NCBI RefSeq assembly: GCF_041260665.1
Contig: NZ_JBGCCT010000003.1
Location: forward strand, 1 to 64,000
Direction of reading: 5' to 3'
DNA length: 64,000 bases
Source: Catenulispora sp. GP43
Lineage (GTDB): Bacteria; Actinomycetota; Actinomycetes; Streptomycetales; Catenulisporaceae
Under the pieces are notes generated by a model. The model was not told where the DNA came from. It worked only from the letters and a program-made list of their open reading frames with translations, and did not search any database. Every line of letters starts with the position of its first letter. Within the stretch, counting starts at the first letter, position 1. Position numbers and translations under genes: made by a program. Shown here piece after piece: positions 41,848 through 50,998 of this stretch.

Positions 41848-43374
41848 ATGGGACTGTCGAAGCGCGCCCGCGTCATCGGGATCTCGTTGGCCACCGCCGC
41901 CGTCGTCGGCGCCGGCACGATCGCCGCCTTCACGGCCGGCGCGGCTGGAGGCAGCGACGGCACCGTCACCGCCTCCTTCGCCAAGACCTCGGACTGGGGC
42001 AGCGGCTTCCAGGGGCAGTACACGATCGCCAACGGGACCGGGCAGACCGTGCACGGCTGGACCGTCTCCTTCGACCTGCCGGCCGGGGAGCGCATCAGCT
42101 CCCTGTGGAACGGCACCATGACCGCCGCCGGGCAGCACATCACGGTCGCCAACCCGTCCTGGTCCGGCGACATCGCCACCGGGACCAGCGCCACCTTCGG
42201 CTTCGTGGTGGACGCCGCCTCCGGGTCCGCCGCGCCGGTGAACTGTCTGGTCAACGGCGCGTCCTGCGGAGGCGGGACGCCCGGCGGCGGTCCGAGCTCG
42301 GCGCCGAGCACTGCCCCCGGCTCGGCGCCGGGCTCGAGCACGCCTCCCAGCGGCGTGCCGTCGAGCTCGGCGCCGAGCAGCGCGCCGTCCTCCCCGCCGT
42401 CCTCCCCGCCGTCCTCCGCCCCGTCGTCGGTGCCGGCCCCACCGGCATCCGGCGCCGGCTACGGCTTCGCGCCCTACGTGGACACCAGCCAGCGCCAGGA
42501 CCTCGGCGCGCTCGCGGCGGCGGCCGGCACCAAATACGTCACCGCGGCCTTCATGCTCGCCGGCGGCAGCGGCTGCACCCCGATCTGGAACGGCACCGCG
42601 GACCCGGCGTTCGAGGCGAGCCTGAAGTCCGGCATCGCCGACCTGCGCGCCAAGGGCGGCGACGTCATCGCCTCCTTCGGCGGCGCCAACGGCACCGAGC
42701 TGGCCCAGGCCTGCGCCGACGTGCCGCACCTGTCGGCGGCCTACAAGGCGGTGATCGACACCTACGGCCTCACCCACGTCGACTTCGACATCGAGGGCGC
42801 GGCCGGCACCGATCAGGCCTCGATCACCCGCCGGGCCCAGGCGCTGGCGCAGCTGCAGGCGGACTACGCCGCGGCCGGCAAGACCCTCGACGTGTCGCTG
42901 ACCCTGCCGGTCCTGCCCTCCGGGCTGACCCAGGACGGTGTGAACATCGTCACCGCGGCCGCGAAGAACGGCCTGAAGGTCTCTGTGGTCAACGTCATGG
43001 CCATGGACTTCGGCGACTGGGCCGCCCCGAGCCCGGCCGGGAAGATGGGCCAGTACGCCGACCAGGCCGCGCAGTCCGTGCACGACCAGCTCAAGACCGT
43101 CTACCCGGACGCCTCCGACGCCCAGCTGTGGGCGATGGTCGGCATCACCCCGATGATCGGCGTCAACGACACCTCCGACGAGGTGTTCCAGGTCTCCGAC
43201 GCCAAGGTCGTCGAACAGTTCGCCGCGCAGCACCACATCGGCCGGCTGGCCATGTGGTCGCTGACGCGGGACCAAGCGTGTGCGCAGCCGTCGTCGTGGG
43301 CCTCACCCACCTGCTCCTCGATCCAGCAGAACGCGTACGACTTCGCGCACACCTTCGAGGCCTTCACCGGCTAG
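41848..43374 (+). CDS. secreted CBM2-GH18 chitinase
   Basis: A 508-aa secreted enzyme. A signal-anchor-like N-terminus (MGLSKRARVIGISLATAAVV) precedes a carbohydrate-binding module family 2 (about residues 40-125). A Ser/Pro linker (about 145-195) then leads to a GH18 barrel with the catalytic sequence DFDIE, Glu316 being the acid/base. It degrades chitin outside the cell. AAGGAG lies upstream of ATG 41848. I found no DasR-type operator in the 150 bases before it. Two terminators follow. Confidence 0.9.
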   Translation: MGLSKRARVIGISLATAAVVGAGTIAAFTAGAAGGSDGTVTASFAKTSDWGSGFQGQYTIANGTGQTVHGWTVSFDLPAGERISSLWNGTMTAAGQHITVANPSWSGDIATGTSATFGFVVDAASGSAAPVNCLVNGASCGGGTPGGGPSSAPSTAPGSAPGSSTPPSGVPSSSAPSSAPSSPPSSPPSSAPSSVPAPPASGAGYGFAPYVDTSQRQDLGALAAAAGTKYVTAAFMLAGGSGCTPIWNGTADPAFEASLKSGIADLRAKGGDVIASFGGANGTELAQACADVPHLSAAYKAVIDTYGLTHVDFDIEGAAGTDQASITRRAQALAQLQADYAAAGKTLDVSLTLPVLPSGLTQDGVNIVTAAAKNGLKVSVVNVMAMDFGDWAAPSPAGKMGQYADQAAQSVHDQLKTVYPDASDAQLWAMVGITPMIGVNDTSDEVFQVSDAKVVEQFAAQHHIGRLAMWSLTRDQACAQPSSWASPTCSSIQQNAYDFAHTFEAFTG

Positions 43375-43403
43375 CCCCCACCCCACTGGAGCCTCGAAGC
43401 ACC

Positions 43404-43441
43404 AGGTGCCGGCACCGTCCCCACAGGCGGTGCCGGCACCT
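43404..43441 (+). terminator. hairpin 1 after the chitinase gene
   Basis: AGGTGCCGGCACCG (43404-43417) and CGGTGCCGGCACCT (43428-43441) form a perfect 14-bp stem with a 10-base loop. Each arm is itself nearly palindromic. Confidence 0.75.
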
Positions 43442-43464
43442 GACTTTCGTGACGCGCGCACGAC

Positions 43465-43512
43465 AACGCCCGCCTCCTGGGACATCGGCCAGGTGGCGGG
43501 CGTTACGTTTTT
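43465..43512 (+). terminator. rho-independent terminator of the chitinase gene
   Basis: AACGCCCGCC (43465-43474) pairs with GGCGGGCGTT (43495-43504), and inside it CCTGG pairs with CCAGG after one T/T mismatch. ACGTTTTTCT follows, giving the T-run on the plus strand. Confidence 0.85.
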
Positions 43513-43604
43513 CTCCCACGTGGGCGCCAACGGGAGTTCGGGGCGGGGGCGCCTTGTGGGTCGTGACCCGAGGTGGTGGCAATGCTGGGGGCTACTTATG
43601 CGAA

Positions 43605-43634
43605 ACGCTCCAAGGGGCCCGTCCCTTGGAGCGT
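43605..43634 (-). terminator. terminator of bldC
   Basis: ACGCTCCAAGGG (43605-43616) pairs with CCCTTGGAGCGT (43623-43634), 12 bp with loop GCCCGT. Read on the minus strand it is followed by TTTCGC, and it lies 48 bases past the bldC stop. Confidence 0.75.
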
Positions 43635-43682
43635 CGCCTGTACGTCCCCCGTTGGGTACTACGACGAGATTCCCTGGGCGGG

Positions 43683-43886
43683 TCAGCCCTCACGCTGCGG
43701 CGGGATGCCGTTCAGCAGAGCGCGCACCTCCTGCTCGCGGTAGCGGCGGTGGCCCCCCAGGGTGCGGATAGAGGTCAGCTTGCCGGCCTTGGCCCAGCGC
43801 GTGACCGTCTTGGGGTCGACGCGGAACATCGTGGCGACCTCTGCGGGCGTGAGCAGAGGCTCGGCGTCCGGCGTACGTGCGGTCAT
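43683..43886 (-). CDS. bldC: BldC developmental regulator
   Basis: A 67-aa MerR-like DNA-binding protein, essentially the Streptomyces BldC: MTARTPDAEPLLTPAEVATM, then DPKTVTRWAKAGKLTSIRTL and GGHRRYREQEV. BldC binds DNA cooperatively as head-to-tail oligomers and delays sporulation by sustaining vegetative expression. The strong site AGGAGGAG precedes ATG 43886. An apparent longer frame to 44087 is upstream sequence. Presence of bldC suggests a filamentous, differentiating organism or its close relative. Confidence 0.97.
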   Translation of the reverse strand: MTARTPDAEPLLTPAEVATMFRVDPKTVTRWAKAGKLTSIRTLGGHRRYREQEVRALLNGIPPQREG

Positions 43887-44290
43887 ATGGACTCCTCCTG
43901 ACGGAAACGGGCACCCAGCGCGCCCGATTTCTCGTGGACCCTCCCCGATAGCCTCGCTTGCCCGGTCCCGGGAAGACCGTGCGGCCGTGTCGGTTATAGG
44001 ACGAACGGCTTGTCGTTCACAGTACAAGTACACCATCCGACCGGGGCCGTGGGCGATATCTATGAAATCGATACACAAAACCCGCACCGGCCGGTCGCGG
44101 ACGTAGGGGCCGATATACGGACAGCTTCACCCCTGTAACGCTGTGTCGATCGAGGACAGCATCAGCTGGTTGCTTCACCCGCCATGCCCGGTTTCGACCC
44201 CGCGCCGGGGTCGGGAAGCGACCGGTGAAGTGATCTTGACACGGAGTACCGCCGGCGCGGAAGACCTCTGATCATGCTGTGCGAGCCTTG
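43887..44290. other. 404-base bldC upstream region
   Basis: No gene is evident. It holds a candidate bldC promoter (see next entry), an AT-rich patch at about 44052-44085 (TATCTATGAAATCGATA), and a hairpin CGACCCCG/CGGGGTCG with loop CGC at 44195-44213. CTTCACC and GGTGAAG lie outside the hairpin, making a larger imperfect stem. That structure probably ends the transcript of the gene at 44291. Confidence 0.6.
43993..44021 (-). promoter_or_regulatory. candidate bldC promoter
   Basis: On the minus strand, TATAAC (43998-43993) follows TGTGAA with a 17-base spacer. GAACG and CGTTC in the spacer form a small dyad. The mRNA leader would be about 100 nt. Confidence 0.4.
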
Positions 44291-45172
44291 CTAGTTCGCG
44301 CGAGCCAGCACCCGCACCGCATCCCACTTAGCGCGATAGCGCAGATACGCAGCGGTAACCCCCGTATCGTCACTCTGAGCCAGAGCAGCGAGACCGTCCG
44401 CCACATAACGGACGGAACAGTCCAGGACGATTCCGTCTACCCGTTCCTCGGCACCCAATGCGTCCTGAGCCACCAGCAACCCCATCAGACCCCCGTAATC
44501 AAGCTCGACGACCGAGTGCGGGTGGAACTCCTCCAGCCACATCCCCAGCGTCTCCACGGCCTCCACAAGCGGTCCCGCTCCGAGCGCGCGCTTAAGCACT
44601 CGCAGCGCCCTGGCACAGCGCTTGCGGGCCTGGCTCATCGCTGTCCGGAACTGGAGCGTCACCGCGACGAGCTTCTCGTCCCCCTCGGCCGCCTCGCCGC
44701 CGGCCCGGGCCCCGCCCCCGTCGCCGGTCACCGCGTCCTCCATGCCGAACAGGACCAGCCAGCGGATCGGCACCTGCCAGGACGCGGTCAGGATGTGCGG
44801 CAGCGCCTCCGGGTCCTCGGCCCACCACCGTTCGTACTCGCTGTCGGCGCGCTCCAGCACCCCCTGCGGCCAGAACAGGCGGACGCCGCCGTCGCCGTGG
44901 ACCGCGCGCAGCTCGGTCAGCGCCAGCCAGGACCGCAGCCGCGGCTGCCACGGGCACAGCAGGGGCGTCTCGCCGCTGTCCAGGACGTAGGCGACCCGCG
45001 GCTCGTTCTCCGGGACCGCGATGGGGGGCACCGCCACCAGGCCGCGCAGGGAGGCGCTCTGCTCCTCGGCGAGGGTCTTCGGCTCCGGGTTCCGCCGCAG
45101 CCAGGACTCCCACTCCGCGCGCTCCGCGGCCGGAAAGGCGGTCAGCGGTTCGTACACCCGCAGGTAGGCCAT
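44291..45172 (-). CDS. conserved actinobacterial protein (SCO4090-like)
   Basis: A 293-aa soluble protein starting MAYLRVYEPLTAFPAAER. Its place between bldC and the valine dehydrogenase gene matches the SCO4090 position in Streptomyces. No catalytic motif or membrane helix is recognisable; the C-terminal part is largely helical (RKRCARALRVLKRALGAGP). Function unknown. ATG 45172 is chosen by its conserved N-terminus; GTG 45211 is an alternative. The gene is divergent from vdh. Confidence 0.8.
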   Translation of the reverse strand: MAYLRVYEPLTAFPAAERAEWESWLRRNPEPKTLAEEQSASLRGLVAVPPIAVPENEPRVAYVLDSGETPLLCPWQPRLRSWLALTELRAVHGDGGVRLFWPQGVLERADSEYERWWAEDPEALPHILTASWQVPIRWLVLFGMEDAVTGDGGGARAGGEAAEGDEKLVAVTLQFRTAMSQARKRCARALRVLKRALGAGPLVEAVETLGMWLEEFHPHSVVELDYGGLMGLLVAQDALGAEERVDGIVLDCSVRYVADGLAALAQSDDTGVTAAYLRYRAKWDAVRVLARAN

Positions 45173-45477
45173 GTAGGGCGCCGGAATCGCGCCGCCGGGG
45201 GATGCGCGCACGTAGTGATGCTCTCACCTATGGCGCTCCCGCGCGTCGGCATGGGGCCCGTGGACCGGGGCGAACCGGGGCGGACCGGCCGCCGTGCGGA
45301 CTCGCTCCGCGCCACCTTCGCCCCTCGCACCCGTTCGCCGTCCGACCCCAATAGGCTTCCTCCATACTGCCTCCATCCCCTGGGGTTCAGGCCGGGCGAC
45401 CCCCGGGCGCTCCAGAAGGCGGAGGCCTCTCCCACAGCAAGCCTCCCCGACCACCAGTCACCAACAGGAGCAACGCA
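45173..45477. other. divergent intergenic region upstream of vdh
   Basis: A 305-base gap between divergent genes. CATACT near 45363 is a possible -10 element for vdh. ACAGGAG lies before the vdh GTG. I see no strong dyad or small gene. Confidence 0.5.
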
Positions 45478-46566
45478 GTGTCTGACAAGCCTGACAACGA
45501 CGTCAGCGAGGTATTCGCCAGCGACCACGAGCAGGTCGTGTTCTGCCGCGACGAGGAGACGGGCCTGAAGGCCATCATCGCGGTCCACAACACGCTGCTC
45601 GGCCCGGGGCTCGGCGGTACTCGCTTCTTCCCCTACGCGAGCGAGCAGGACGCGCTGAAGGACGTCCTGCGCCTGTCGCGCGGCATGTCGTACAAGAACG
45701 CCCTCGCCGGTCTGGACCTCGGGGGCGGCAAGGCCGTCATCATCGGCGACCCGAACGAGATCAAGTCCGAGGCGCTGCTGCGCGCCTACGGCCGTTTCGT
45801 GCAGTCCCTCAACGGGCGCTACTACACGGCGTGCGACGTCGGGACCTACGTGCAGGACATGGACGTCGTCGCCCGGGAGTCGAAGTTCGTCACCGGCCGC
45901 TCCGTGGAGTCCGGCGGCGCCGGCGACTCCTCCGTGCTCACCGCCTACGGCGTGTTCCAGGGCATGCGGGCCTCCGCCGAGCACCTGTGGGGCTCCTCCT
46001 CGCTGGCCGGCAAGCGGGTCGGCATCTCCGGCGTCGGCAAGGTGGGGCGCTACCTGATCGGGCACCTGATCGAGGACGGCGCCTCGATCGTCGCGACGGA
46101 CCCCTACGAGGGTGCGATCCAGTGGCTGCGCGACAACTACGCGCAGGTCGAGCTGGTCTCCTCCACCGAGGAGCTGATCGCGGCCGACATAGACGTCTAC
46201 GCCCCGTGCGCGCTCGGCGGAGCCCTGGACGACACCACGGTCGCCGCGCTCACCGCGAAGATCGTCTGCGGCGCCGCGAACAACCAGCTCGCCCACACCG
46301 GCGTGGAGAAGCAGCTGGAGGCCCGCGGCATCCTGTACGCCCCGGACTACCTGGTGAACTCCGGCGGTGTGATCCAGGTCGCGGACGAGATCAACGGCTT
46401 CGACTTCGAGCGGGCCAAGCGCCGCGCGTCGGGGATCTTCGACACCACGATGCGGATCTACTCCCTGGCGTCGGAGGAGGGTGTGCCGCCGTCGGTGGCC
46501 GCCGACCGCCTCGCCGAGCGGCGCATGCGCGACGTCGGCCGACTGCGGGGCGTATACCTCCCGTAG
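45478..46566 (+). CDS. vdh: valine/leucine dehydrogenase
   Basis: A 362-aa Glu/Leu/Phe/Val dehydrogenase. The catalytic region [15 protein letters not shown] carries the conserved Lys, [12 protein letters not shown] the substrate-side Asp, and [16 protein letters not shown] the NAD-binding Rossmann motif. It oxidatively deaminates branched-chain amino acids, feeding acyl-CoA precursors for branched fatty acids and polyketides. Its position beside bldC matches Streptomyces vdh. The start is GTG with ACAGGAG upstream. Confidence 0.93.
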   Translation: MSDKPDNDVSEVFASDHEQVVFCRDEETGLKAIIAVHNTLLGPGLGGTRFFPYASEQDALKDVLRLSRGMSYKNALAGLDLGGGKAVIIGDPNEIKSEALLRAYGRFVQSLNGRYYTACDVGTYVQDMDVVARESKFVTGRSVESGGAGDSSVLTAYGVFQGMRASAEHLWGSSSLAGKRVGISGVGKVGRYLIGHLIEDGASIVATDPYEGAIQWLRDNYAQVELVSSTEELIAADIDVYAPCALGGALDDTTVAALTAKIVCGAANNQLAHTGVEKQLEARGILYAPDYLVNSGGVIQVADEINGFDFERAKRRASGIFDTTMRIYSLASEEGVPPSVAADRLAERRMRDVGRLRGVYLP

Positions 46567-46808
46567 GCCTTCCGAAAGGACGCCTCGTCAGATACCCCCG
46601 GTGGCGCGTGGCATCGATGCGGGTATAAGCGCTATCGTGGGGTCGTGCCTGTGACACCCGAGTAACGCGGTCGGCTATGCCTGTTCGTGCCGATCAGCCG
46701 TATGGCTCGTACCGATCGGTTGGGGAAACAGGTACCGTGAATTCTCACGACTGACCGTATGACCGGAGCAGGGGCAGACCAGCCCCGATCGTTGAGGGGG
46801 TCGAGCCA

Positions 46809-47084
46809 ATGGGGCGCGGCCGGGCCAAGGCCAAGCAGACGCGGGTCGCCCGAGACCTGAAGTATCGCGACGTGGGGACCGATCTCACGCAGCTCCAACG
46901 TGAGCTGCAGAAGGACGGCGTACACACCACGTCCAACGGGCATTCCGCCGAGGCACCGTCGCAGGACGACGACGACGCGGACGACGACGAGTTGTACGCG
47001 AAGTACGCCGACGACGACGATGACGACGACTTTGACAGCGAGGACGACGGCGGCTCTGTCCGCAGTCACCACCGCCGCGGTTGA
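46809..47084 (+). CDS. DUF3073 domain protein
   Basis: A 91-aa protein with a basic N-terminus (MGRGRAKAKQTRVARDLKYR) and a long Asp-rich C-terminal half that includes seven Asp in a row. The N-terminal block defines DUF3073, universal in actinobacteria and of unknown function. It lies between vdh and the convergent purM gene as in Streptomyces. The 242 bases upstream show no other gene. Confidence 0.92.
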   Translation: MGRGRAKAKQTRVARDLKYRDVGTDLTQLQRELQKDGVHTTSNGHSAEAPSQDDDDADDDELYAKYADDDDDDDFDSEDDGGSVRSHHRRG

Positions 47085-47116
47085 GGCTGGACCGGGCCAC
47101 CGAGCACCGGTTGAGT

Positions 47117-47141
47117 AGGCCCGTCCCACTGGGACGGGCCT
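47117..47141 (+). terminator. terminator after the DUF3073 gene
   Basis: AGGCCCGTCCC (47117-47127) and GGGACGGGCCT (47131-47141) form a perfect 11-bp stem with loop ACT, followed by TCGT. Confidence 0.8.
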
Positions 47142-47161
47142 TCGTCACGCCTGAAACGGGG

Positions 47162-47227
47162 CACACGCGTGAAGCGTGTGGTACTCGTGAGATGAATGAA
47201 GCGCCCCGGCGTTCGATCGCCGAGGCG
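47162..47227. terminator. two further hairpins before the purM stop
   Basis: CACACGC-GTGAA-GCGTGTG (47162-47180) and an imperfect stem GCGCC-CGGCG/CGCCG-GGCGC (47201-47227) lie between the convergent DUF3073 and purM genes. They are likely to end the purF-purM transcript. Confidence 0.5.
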
Positions 47228-47261
47228 CCCTTGATGCTTTCCCGGAAACCGGGCCCGGCTA

Positions 47262-48377
47262 CTACGCCGCGTAGTCGCCGTGCAGGGACGCCGCGCCGTC
47301 GCCGCCCTTGGCGCCGCCGACGGTGGTCGCGCCCTCGGATGCCACGACCTCGCCGCACACCCAGCTGGGCAGCCCGCGCCCGGCCAGCAGCTCCAGCGCC
47401 GGGTCCACCGATTCGGCCGGCAGCACCGCGACCATGCCGACGCCCATGTTCAGCGTCTTCTCCAGCTCCAGCGTCTCGACGCCGCCGAGCCGGCCGACCG
47501 TGCCGAACACCGCCGGCGGGGTCCAGGTGCCGCGGTCCAGCCGCGCCTCCAGGCCCGCCGGGATGATCCGGGCGATGTTCGCCGCCACGCCGCCGCCGGT
47601 GATGTGCGAGAACGCGTGCACCCCGGGCGCGCCGTCCCGCTCCGTGGCCGCGATCAGCGCCAGGCAGTCCAGCGAGTAGATCCGGGTCGGCTCCAGCAGC
47701 TCCTCGCCGAGCGTGCGGCCGAACTCGGGCACGTCCCGGTCCAGCTCCCAGCCCGCGACCTGGAAGAACACGTGCCGCAGCAGCGAGTATCCGTTGGAGT
47801 GCGCGCCGGAGGAGGCCATCGCGACCAGCACGTCGCCCTCGCGGACCCGCTCGGCGCCCAGGACCCGGTCGGCCTCGACCACCCCGGTGCCGGCCCCGGC
47901 CACGTCGTACTCACCGGGCTCGAGCAGGCCCGGGTGCTCCGCGGTCTCGCCGCCGACCAGCGCGCAGCCGGCCAGCACACATCCCTCGGCGATGCCCTTG
48001 ACGATCCCGGCGATCACCTCGGGCACCACCTTGCCGGTGGCGATGTAGTCGGTCATGAACAGCGGCTCGGCACCGCAGACCACCAGGTCGTCCACGACCA
48101 TGCCGACCAGGTCGCGGCCGATGGAGTCGTGCTTGTCCAGGCGCTGCGCGATCGCGACCTTGGTGCCCACGCCGTCGGTGGAGGTGGCCAGCAGCGGCCG
48201 GTCGTACGCCTTCAGCGCGGAGGCGTCGAACAGGCCCGCGAAGCCGCCGATGCCGCCGAGGACCTCCGGCCGGCGGGTCTTGGCGACCCACTCCTTCATC
48301 AGCTCGACCGCGCGGTCGCCGGCCTCGATGTCGACGCCGGCCGCGGCGTAGGTGGCGCCAGTGGGTCCAGTGGACAT
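47262..48377 (-). CDS. purM: phosphoribosylformylglycinamidine cyclo-ligase
   Basis: A 371-aa AIR synthetase, fifth step of purine synthesis (FGAM + ATP to AIR). Signatures are LLATSTDGVGTKVAIA, HDSIGRDLVGMVVDDLVVCG and GGETAEHPGLL, with FSHITGGGVAANIARI in the C-terminal domain. AAGGAAA precedes ATG 48377. It follows purF by 38 bases on the same strand. The C-terminus carries an extension with VGGAKGGDGAAS. Confidence 0.96.
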   Translation of the reverse strand: MSTGPTGATYAAAGVDIEAGDRAVELMKEWVAKTRRPEVLGGIGGFAGLFDASALKAYDRPLLATSTDGVGTKVAIAQRLDKHDSIGRDLVGMVVDDLVVCGAEPLFMTDYIATGKVVPEVIAGIVKGIAEGCVLAGCALVGGETAEHPGLLEPGEYDVAGAGTGVVEADRVLGAERVREGDVLVAMASSGAHSNGYSLLRHVFFQVAGWELDRDVPEFGRTLGEELLEPTRIYSLDCLALIAATERDGAPGVHAFSHITGGGVAANIARIIPAGLEARLDRGTWTPPAVFGTVGRLGGVETLELEKTLNMGVGMVAVLPAESVDPALELLAGRGLPSWVCGEVVASEGATTVGGAKGGDGAASLHGDYAA

Positions 48378-48415
48378 GGTGAATTTCCTTAAATGTGGCG
48401 TCAGCCGCGTGCCTG

Positions 48416-49933
48416 CTACGGCCGCGACAGGGCGTCGGTGCGGGCCAGCGGGTCGACCGCGATCTCCAGGAGGTGCTTGCCCAGCAGCTCCTCCTCCGGC
48501 AGCTCGATCGGGTACACGCCGTCGAAGCACGCGCGGCACAGCCGGTCGGCGCTCTGGTGCGTGGCCTCGGTCATGCCGTCCAGGGTGATGTAGGCCAGCG
48601 AGTCGGCGCCTATGGACTTGGCGATCTCGTCGGTGCTCAGCCCGTTGGCGATCAGCTCGGCGCGGGTGGCGAAGTCGATGCCGTAGAAGCACGGCCACTT
48701 CACCGGCGGGGAGGAGATCCGCAGGTGGACCTCGGTGGCGCCGGCCTCGCGCAGCATCTTGAGCACCGCGCGCTGGGTGTTGCCGCGCACGATCGAGTCG
48801 TCCACCACCACCAGGCGCTTGCCCTCGATGACCTCGCGCAGCGCGTTCAGCTTCAGCCGCACGCCGAGCTGGCGCAGGGTCTGGCTGGGCTGGATGAAGG
48901 TGCGGCCGACGTAGGCGTTCTTGACGAAGCCCTGGCCGAAGGGGATGCCGGACTCCTCGGCGAAGCCGATCGCGGCCGGGGTGCCGGACTCCGGCGTGGC
49001 GATGACCAGGTCGGCCTCCACCGGCGCCTCGCGGGCCAGGGTGCGGCCCATCTCCACGCGCGCGGCGTGCACGTTGCGGCCGGCGATCGTGGCGTCCGGG
49101 CGGGCCAGGTAGACGTACTCGAAGACGCAGCCCTTGGGCCGGGGCTCGGCGAAGTGCCGGGAGCGCAGCCCGTTCTCGTCGACGGCGATCAGCTCGCCGG
49201 GCTCTATCTCGCGGATGAAGCTCGCGCCGACGGTGTCCAGCGCCGCCTGCTCGGAGGCCACCACCCAGCCGCGGTCCAGCCGGCCGAGCATCAGCGGCCG
49301 CACGCCCTGCGGGTCGCGCGCCGCGTAGAGCGTGGTCTCGTCCATGAAGACCAGGGAGAACGCCCCGCGCAGCTGCGGCAGCACCTCGGCGGCCGCGTCC
49401 TCCAGGGAGCGGTCGGAGTAGGACGCCAGCAGCTCGGTCATCAGGCCGGTGTCGGAGGTCATGGCGTGCTTGTCGGTGACACCGGACTTGGTGCGCCGCT
49501 CGGCGGCCAGCCGGGCCAGCTCGCCGGTGTTGGTCAGGTTGCCGTTGTGGCCCAGGGCCACGGCACCGTGCGCGGTCGCGCGGAAGGTCGGCTGCGCGTT
49601 CTCCCACACCGAGGAGCCGGTGGTGGAGTAGCGGGCGTGGCCGATGGCCAGGTAGCCCTGCAGGGACTGCAGAGTGGCCTCGTCGAAGACCTGGGAGACC
49701 AGGCCCATGTCCTTGTAGACCAGGATCTGCTTGCCGTTGGACACGGCGATGCCGGCGGATTCCTGGCCGCGGTGCTGAAGCGCGTACAGGCCGAAGTACG
49801 CGAGCTTCGCGACCTCCTCGCCAGGGGCCCAGACGCCGAAGACCCCGCATGCGTCCTGCGGGCCGGTGTCCTGGGGGTCTAGTTCGTGGGTGAGTCTGCC
49901 ATCGCCGGGGCGGAAGCCGGAAACGTGGATCAC
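48416..49933 (-). CDS. purF: amidophosphoribosyltransferase
   Basis: A 505-aa PurF, the committed step of purine synthesis (PRPP + glutamine to phosphoribosylamine). Cys29 (QDACGVFGVW) is the nucleophile exposed after propeptide cleavage. The PRPP loop is VVVDDSIVRGNT. CFYGID and CRAC near the C-terminus fit the iron-sulfur ligands of Bacillus-type PurF. TAGACT lies about 9 bases before GTG 49933, so the mRNA may be leaderless. Confidence 0.96.
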   Translation of the reverse strand: MIHVSGFRPGDGRLTHELDPQDTGPQDACGVFGVWAPGEEVAKLAYFGLYALQHRGQESAGIAVSNGKQILVYKDMGLVSQVFDEATLQSLQGYLAIGHARYSTTGSSVWENAQPTFRATAHGAVALGHNGNLTNTGELARLAAERRTKSGVTDKHAMTSDTGLMTELLASYSDRSLEDAAAEVLPQLRGAFSLVFMDETTLYAARDPQGVRPLMLGRLDRGWVVASEQAALDTVGASFIREIEPGELIAVDENGLRSRHFAEPRPKGCVFEYVYLARPDATIAGRNVHAARVEMGRTLAREAPVEADLVIATPESGTPAAIGFAEESGIPFGQGFVKNAYVGRTFIQPSQTLRQLGVRLKLNALREVIEGKRLVVVDDSIVRGNTQRAVLKMLREAGATEVHLRISSPPVKWPCFYGIDFATRAELIANGLSTDEIAKSIGADSLAYITLDGMTEATHQSADRLCRACFDGVYPIELPEEELLGKHLLEIAVDPLARTDALSRP

Positions 49934-50042
49934 ATACCGAGTCTAAGCCACGGACTGTGATGATCCTTCCGGCCGATAAAGCCGCCGATCTGCATATATG
50001 ACGATCCGGCCCGGTAATGAGACCCACGCCACGGCCACGGCC

Positions 50043-50810
50043 TCAGCCCATCAGCGGCAGGAACTCCTTCAGATCCGCCCGCTGTCCCGAAGCCGACACC
50101 AGGGCCTCGGCCATGGCCTGGTCCCAGGTCATGCGCCCGGCGGCGAGCCGGATCCAGGTCCGCGGCGCCATCTCCACCACGTTCGGCGGGGTCCCGCGGG
50201 TGTGGCGCGGGCCCGGGACGCACTGCACGGCGGCGAACGGCGGCACCCGCAGCTCCACGGAATTCCCCGGGACCTTGGCCGCCATCGCGTCGGCCAGCTG
50301 CCGGACGGTGATCGCCAGCGCCTCGCGGTCGTGCGGGAACTCGATCCCGGTGGACCGCTCCAGGTCGTCGGCGTGCACCGTGGCCTCCACGATGCGCGAG
50401 ACCAGGAAGTCGTCGAAGCGCATCGGGCCGAAGCGCATGGCGATCAGGTCCTCGTCGCCGTAGCGCGCCATGACCTCCTCGGCCCCGGCCACCTCGTCGG
50501 CCAGCACCACGCCGTCCGCGACCAGCTCCCGGGTGCCGGCGTCGACCTGGGCGCTGGCGGTCGGCGTCGCGGTCATCCAGTCGTAGACCTCGGCCTGCTC
50601 CCCGGCGACCGGCTCGGCGGCCCGGGCCAGCACCGTGTGCACGGTGAAGGCGACGTGCCCGACCAGGGTCTTCACGTCCCAGCCGGTCAGCTTCGAGGGC
50701 TCCGCGAGCTGCTCGGCGCTCAGCGCGGCCGCGTATCCGACGTGGGCCCGCCACTGGTTCACGACGGCTTGGCGGACCTTGGCGGGGGCGGGGCGGCGGG
50801 TCTTCGGCAT
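50043..50810 (-). CDS. maleylpyruvate isomerase-like mycothiol-dependent protein
   Basis: A 255-aa protein. The N-terminal DinB-like four-helix domain (residues about 10-160) contains LTGWDVKTLVGHVAFTVHTV, with a His of the metal site, and IVEATVHADDLERSTG. The C-terminal part resembles a sterol-carrier-like domain. Members use mycothiol as cofactor in isomerisation or detoxification. The substrate is unknown. ATG 50810 is preferred over 50870. Confidence 0.8.
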   Translation of the reverse strand: MPKTRRPAPAKVRQAVVNQWRAHVGYAAALSAEQLAEPSKLTGWDVKTLVGHVAFTVHTVLARAAEPVAGEQAEVYDWMTATPTASAQVDAGTRELVADGVVLADEVAGAEEVMARYGDEDLIAMRFGPMRFDDFLVSRIVEATVHADDLERSTGIEFPHDREALAITVRQLADAMAAKVPGNSVELRVPPFAAVQCVPGPRHTRGTPPNVVEMAPRTWIRLAAGRMTWDQAMAEALVSASGQRADLKEFLPLMG

Positions 50811-50998
50811 GTTGCGGAATATAGCGGAGGGCTGAGAGGGCCAGGAGGGCCACTTCGACTGCTTTGGCATGCGGAGGAGTTGCTCGGACGTCCTCCTTTC
50901 GGCCCTGTTCCCGACTCTGGAACAAACTCATCCATTACGGTGAATCGTCCCCGCGATTCGCGATGATCTGTACGTTTCGCGACTAGCGTGCTGTCACC

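Larger units (their letters stand above)
43375..43682. other. intergenic region between chitinase and bldC
   Basis: A 308-base gap between convergent genes. It holds three strong hairpins (listed separately) and no gene I can support; the rest is unremarkable. Confidence 0.7.
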
